Assembly (NCBI GenBank): GCA_964540695.1
Contig: CAZINS010000001.1
Span: 222,566-286,565, forward strand
Direction: 5' to 3'
Length of the DNA: 64,000 bases
Source: DYGA01 sp964540695
GTDB lineage: Bacteria; Patescibacteriota; Patescibacteriia; S139-126
Shown here piece by piece: positions 60,968-64,000 of the stretch. Position numbers and translations under genes: made by a program. Under the pieces are notes generated by a model that was not told the origin of the DNA, made no database searches, and saw nothing but the letters and a program-made list of their open reading frames with translations. Positions within the stretch are counted from its first letter, which is position 1; each line of letters starts with the position of its first letter.

Positions 60968-61507
60968 TTATTTTTTTATAACAAAATTCTCTCGTAGACT
61001 TTTTATTAAATGTAACAATTTAACATAACCGTGCTCATGGCACATTTTTTCGTCAGCAATAATGACATTCAAAGGTAAAGCGTTGTTTTTACGCCACAAT
61101 TGTAATTTATTGCGTACGGTCACATATAATCCGGGATTACTGTAAAAAGCTTTTTCAATATCCAATAGTTCATAATGTTCGGTGGTAGCAGTTAAGTTGA
61201 TAATATTATTAAATATTTTTTCAACTTTTAAATCAAATAAAAACATATCAAACAATGGATCCCAAGGGATATCAAGCCCTACTATCATTAAAGCTGGGTA
61301 TTTTACCTTGGCTTTAACAAAAAAAATATCTGAGCCAACTATTTGAATTTGATTATCAAAATCAAAAGCTGAAATTTCGTGACCGCCAGTCACATCGGGA
61401 CAACTAACATCTACTTCAAAATATTTTTTTTGGCCATCGGCCGTTAGTTTAGCATACAATAATATACCTTTTTGACCGCAGATTACTGCTTTATATATTT
61501 GTTCCAT
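60968..61507 (-). CDS. Hypothetical protein, 179 aa
   Basis: Not recognised. Soluble, beta-rich N-terminal half (AVICGQKGILLYAKLTADGQKKYFEVDVSC) and a helical C-terminus (MCHEHGYVKLLHLIKSLRENF). AGGAG Shine-Dalgarno before the ATG, clean promoter at 61561-61589 and a terminator: an independently expressed gene. Confidence 0.72.
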   Translation of the reverse strand: MEQIYKAVICGQKGILLYAKLTADGQKKYFEVDVSCPDVTGGHEISAFDFDNQIQIVGSDIFFVKAKVKYPALMIVGLDIPWDPLFDMFLFDLKVEKIFNNIINLTATTEHYELLDIEKAFYSNPGLYVTVRNKLQLWRKNNALPLNVIIADEKMCHEHGYVKLLHLIKSLRENFVIKK

Positions 61508-61560
61508 TTTCCACTCCTGTTTAATTTTTTAGTTGTAAAAGTTCTAATGACAATTTATTC

Positions 61561-61589
61561 AGATTACTCTTCGTATTTTATTTTGTCAA
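61561..61589 (-). promoter_or_regulatory. Promoter of the 60968 gene
   Basis: Minus strand TTGACA (61584-61589), 17 bp, TAATCT (61561-61566). Confidence 0.78.
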
Positions 61590-61590
61590 C

Positions 61591-61620
61591 AAAAAAAACC
61601 CGAAATAAATTCGGGCTTTT
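61591..61620. terminator. Terminator of the 48-aa basic protein gene
   Basis: CCCGAA / TTCGGG hairpin (61599-61615), T8 on the minus strand. Confidence 0.82.
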
Positions 61621-61634
61621 TAAAGCTTAAAAAA

Positions 61635-61781
61635 TTATTTTTTATTGCGAAAACGACCGTAAGTTTTTTTAGCCAATTTTCCACTATGACGAGATTCTTT
61701 ACTTTGGCGGCTCATTTTAAACTTGGGCAATTTCACACCGGTGGAAGGATTGGTAGATCGTGACTTTTTCTTTTTGGGCAT
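61635..61781 (-). CDS. Very basic 48-residue protein (ribosome- or RNA-associated candidate)
   Basis: A short gene in its own unit. Begins MPKKKKSRSTNPSTG, then LPKFKMSRQSKESRHSGK and ends YGRFRNKK; roughly one third Lys/Arg, no acidic cluster. It does not match bL32, bL34, bL35 or bS22 as I know them. A hairpin terminator follows 15 nt after the stop. Size and charge fit a ribosomal or nucleic-acid-binding protein (inference). Confidence 0.65.
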   Translation of the reverse strand: MPKKKKSRSTNPSTGVKLPKFKMSRQSKESRHSGKLAKKTYGRFRNKK

Positions 61782-62182
61782 AAAAATTTCTTAAATATAA
61801 AAATTATGTAAAAATATACTAACACACTAAAGGAAATAAAACAAGGTTTTAATAAATTACTAATTGTTAATTACCAATGAATTTTTAATTTTTGTATTTT
61901 TCTAATTTTTTAAATAGATCTAAATTATTAAAATTTTAATTTATTTTTATTCGGCCATTTGCTTTGTGAAGTGAAAAATTTGCCAAGGAGCGAGTGAATT
62001 TTGCCTCTCAACTCAAGCGTTTAGCGATTTTGAGAGGCACACGAGCGGATTGGCAATTTTGCCTGAACCAAAGCACTGGCCGTAGTTTTTCCTGCCTACC
62101 GGCAGGCAGGTGCTACTTTTTTGTTGTCAAAAAAGTAGAAATAAATAGTTTAAATAATTTATGTTTAAATATTTTTAATAAT
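61782..62182. other. 400-bp gene-free region with large imperfect palindrome
   Basis: No gene. Holds an imperfect inverted repeat 61953-62081 (GGCCA...TGGCC outer arms, TTGCCAAGGAGCGAGTG/CACGAGCGGATTGGCAA middle, TGCCTCTCAA/TTGAGAGGCA inner stem) and the palindrome CCTGCCTACCGGCAGGCAGG at 62091-62110. Confidence 0.7.
62091..62110. repeat. Dispersed GC-rich palindrome
   Basis: CCTGCCTACCGGCAGGCAGG, one base from the tRNA-Leu element copy. Ten bp right of the large inverted repeat. Confidence 0.85.
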
Positions 62183-62425
62183 CTAAAAACCAAAACCAAA
62201 TAAATACCAGGCAAGTAAGGTATGAATAATTACTGACAAATAAAATCCCCACCAAAAATAACAATGCCAACGATAAAACTTTTTAAACCATTCATACTGC
62301 GCCAACTTTTGCGATATTTTGGGACCCAGCAAACAACGGCAAGAAAAAAAAGTTAAGAGCAAAAACAATATATTGGTTAGTCCTGCTATTTTAATAAATG
62401 TCATAGCAAGCTGTGGATTGATCAT
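62183..62425 (-). CDS. Small membrane protein with histidine-containing helices
   Basis: 80 residues from ATG 62425; longer starts at 62446 and 62464 are possible, none with a ribosome site. Two membrane segments (about 6-28 and 50-78); the second is FYRWHCYFWWGFYLSVIIHTLLA, with two His about 17 residues apart that might bind haem (speculative). Not recognised. Confidence 0.55.
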   Translation of the reverse strand: MINPQLAMTFIKIAGLTNILFLLLTFFSCRCLLGPKISQKLAQYEWFKKFYRWHCYFWWGFYLSVIIHTLLAWYLFGFGF

Positions 62426-62468
62426 AAAAAAATTATTAATAATCATATTTATAATATAACACATAAAA

Positions 62469-62491
62469 AAGCTTTGCGTTGAGCAAAGCTT
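62469..62491 (-). terminator. Intrinsic terminator
   Basis: AAGCTTTGC / GCAAAGCTT hairpin, T-run on the minus strand; ends the 62496 gene. Confidence 0.85.
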
Positions 62492-62495
62492 AAAA

Positions 62496-62684
62496 TTATT
62501 TTTTTATAAAGTCAGCATAGAATAAAAATAAAATGGAACTTACCATCAAAATAATACCTATTATTGCGGTTAAATCTGCTGATACAGCAAACTTTTTATA
62601 AGGTACAAATGAGGAAATTAGGCACACTATAGCACCTACTAACAAACAAAAACTAGCCAAAGCTACCATAACTTTCTTTTTCAT
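62496..62684 (-). CDS. Small two-helix membrane protein
   Basis: 62 residues, two membrane segments (about 5-27 and 38-58) joined by VPYKKFAVSADL. AAGGAGAGTGAGC Shine-Dalgarno. Own promoter (62726-62754) and terminator. Not recognised. Confidence 0.7.
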   Translation of the reverse strand: MKKKVMVALASFCLLVGAIVCLISSFVPYKKFAVSADLTAIIGIILMVSSILFLFYADFIKK

Positions 62685-62725
62685 AGCTCACTCTCCTTAT
62701 TTATTTGTAATTGAACAATTAAAGT

Positions 62726-62754
62726 ATCTTAAATAAAATAATTACTATTGTCAA
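62726..62754 (-). promoter_or_regulatory. Promoter of the 62-aa gene, overlapping the M23 gene stop
   Basis: Minus strand TTGACA (62749-62754), 17 bp, TAAGAT (62726-62731). Confidence 0.72.
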
Positions 62755-63971
62755 TCAGTCGAATCAAGTTGTTGTTGCCAGCTGGCAATATAATCAAAAT
62801 AGTCTGACTGATATTCGGACTTAAGTGCCTCGCCTGGCGGCAAAACTTCTTGCAGAGGATTTATTTTCACTCCATTTTTTACCATTTCGTAGTGTAAGTG
62901 TGGACCAGTGGAAAGCCCGGTGGAACCTACCAAGCCAATCGTGTCATTCTGACTAACTTTTTGTCCGCGTTTTACTAAAATCTTTGATAGATGTCCGTAG
63001 TTGGTAGTATAAGTACCATTATGTCTAACGCTAACTTTATTACCATAAGGGCCATCCCAACCAGCCAAAACCACAGTGCCATCACCGACACTTCTAACTG
63101 GCGTACCAGCACTAGCCGCATAATCAATCGCCCGATGTCCAGTAGAAATATTGAAAGCTTGGATATATCTAGCACCTGTAGTGAAACCACTGGAAATATA
63201 TTTAAAAGCAACCGGTGCTTTCAAAAACATTTTTTGTACATTGTTACCTTGTTCATCATAATAACCACTATCACCTGCAGGATCTTGATAATAAAATCCA
63301 TAATAAGCTTTGCCATCATTGATAAATTTTCCCGCCAATACCCGACCTGGCATAACGTACTGTCCATCTAAAAATCTTTGTTCATAAATAAACTTATAAG
63401 AATCACCGACGCGTACATCCATGGCAAAATCCAAACTCCATTGCAACATTTCTGCCCAAGCAATAACCGCTCGTTCATCTACTCCAGCAGCCAAGGCATC
63501 AGCGTATAAAAAATTTTCTATCGTACCACTGGAAGTAATTATCTTAACTTCATAAGGAATATCTTGTCTCGTTGATCGCCAAACACCATCCTCTCCCTTT
63601 TCCACCCACAATTCTTCCTCACTATCAATTTGATAGTATAATTTATAAAACTCGTCGGATTCTGGACGAAAATAAAATTTTATTGGTTTGCCAACTGCAA
63701 TCTTGGCTAAGTCGTATTTTTCCAAGGCTGATTGATAAATTGCCGTCGCTTCAGAGTTGGCAATATTTTGACTGTTCATAATTACACCATAAGTATCATT
63801 GGCTACTACTTTGTATTCTTCTATTCGATCTGGCGGTATAACAACTACCGGAGGTTGCTCCACTGATTCTATTTCAGAAAAATTCTTTTTTTGCCAATTA
63901 TAAAAAATAAATGCCCCTGCGGTCATTATTAATATAAATACTATTATTATGGCTTTTTGGTAATTTTTCAT
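62751..63971 (-). CDS. M23 family metallopeptidase (peptidoglycan hydrolase)
   Basis: 406 residues. Membrane anchor (about 7-25), a long N-terminal regulatory region (about 40-255, OapA/Csd3-like), then LytM/M23 with ISTGHRAIDYAASAGTPV (first zinc ligands) and STGLSTGPHLHYEMVKNG (HLH). Cleaves peptide cross-links in the wall. Start ATG 63971; the gene is complete inside the window. Confidence 0.93.
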   Translation of the reverse strand: MKNYQKAIIIVFILIMTAGAFIFYNWQKKNFSEIESVEQPPVVVIPPDRIEEYKVVANDTYGVIMNSQNIANSEATAIYQSALEKYDLAKIAVGKPIKFYFRPESDEFYKLYYQIDSEEELWVEKGEDGVWRSTRQDIPYEVKIITSSGTIENFLYADALAAGVDERAVIAWAEMLQWSLDFAMDVRVGDSYKFIYEQRFLDGQYVMPGRVLAGKFINDGKAYYGFYYQDPAGDSGYYDEQGNNVQKMFLKAPVAFKYISSGFTTGARYIQAFNISTGHRAIDYAASAGTPVRSVGDGTVVLAGWDGPYGNKVSVRHNGTYTTNYGHLSKILVKRGQKVSQNDTIGLVGSTGLSTGPHLHYEMVKNGVKINPLQEVLPPGEALKSEYQSDYFDYIASWQQQLDSTD

Positions 63972-64000
63972 CAGTATTCCCTATACTAACAAAAAATCAG

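Noticed and set aside
60766..60981. Reading frame of 71 codons
   Set aside because: It runs through a promoter and two terminator hairpins, has no ribosome site, and shows no family likeness.

Overview
The window looks like a low-GC chromosome segment of a Candidatus Patescibacteria (CPR) bacterium, probably of the Parcubacteria branch. This is inferred from gene content and style, not from a tree. Supporting features are a 2,681-residue pilin-fused surface protein, three thrombospondin type 3 (TSP3) repeat proteins, lamin-tail and LamG surface proteins, a B12-dependent class II ribonucleotide reductase with salvage but no synthesis genes, ComEC split in two, and many short small-protein genes. 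Release factor 2 is present and TGA ends genes normally, so code 11 applies. Promoters are unusually clean (TTGAC-n-17-TATAAT type) and most transcription units end in intrinsic terminators.

Layout. 1-2.9 kb: CAP-domain and cupin genes, one orphan gene, a DUF1461 membrane protein and a TraX-like protein. 2.9-3.6 kb: tRNA-Pro preceded by two identical 306-bp units, each a GIY-YIG nuclease gene plus a decapitated tRNA-Pro 5' end. 4.1-4.3 kb: an unassigned structured RNA. 4.4-9.8 kb: a minus-strand run prfB, queG (frameshifted), comEC in two parts, receiver protein, ndk. 9.9-11.2 kb: two small membrane proteins with duplicated promoter DNA. 11.2-12.9 kb: an HtrA-type protease and a small membrane protein. 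12.9-18.3 kb: the B12/deoxyribonucleotide group nrdR, nrdJ, cobalamin adenosyltransferase, DUF4430 protein and an ECF-S-like transporter, with two NrdR boxes on the first promoter. 18.5-21.1 kb: ftsZ and ftsA. 21.2-33.3 kb: rpsU, yqeY, the giant surface protein, three TSP3 proteins, ybeY and dgkA. 33.4-35.4 kb: tRNA-Val, lepB, hisS.

35.7-39.1 kb: LCP ligase, der, pth. 39.1-39.3 kb: a second structured RNA. 39.4-41.7 kb: a SIMPL protein and purB. purB diverges from an orphan gene across two mirrored operator-like palindromes. 42.6-51.6 kb: mfd, dprA, topA, rpmB, a sugar transferase and rel. 51.7-53.4 kb: parA-parB. 53.5-54.2 kb: a second GIY-YIG/decapitated-tRNA unit in front of tRNA-Leu, then initiator tRNA-Met and a CAU tRNA. 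54.2-58.6 kb: surface proteins and a pilB truncated at a junction with a LamG protein. 59-64 kb: uppS, small orphan genes, a 48-residue basic protein and an M23 peptidase.

The most interesting observation is the repeated architecture at tRNA-Pro and tRNA-Leu. In both, an upstream copy of the tRNA's first 15 nucleotides is followed by a GC-rich palindrome, a short D-loop remnant, a shared CACTTA motif, a small GIY-YIG nuclease gene, and then the intact tRNA. Two unrelated tRNA genes carry the same arrangement broken at the same D-loop nucleotide, which suggests a homing-type element that targets tRNA D-loops and leaves the tRNA intact.
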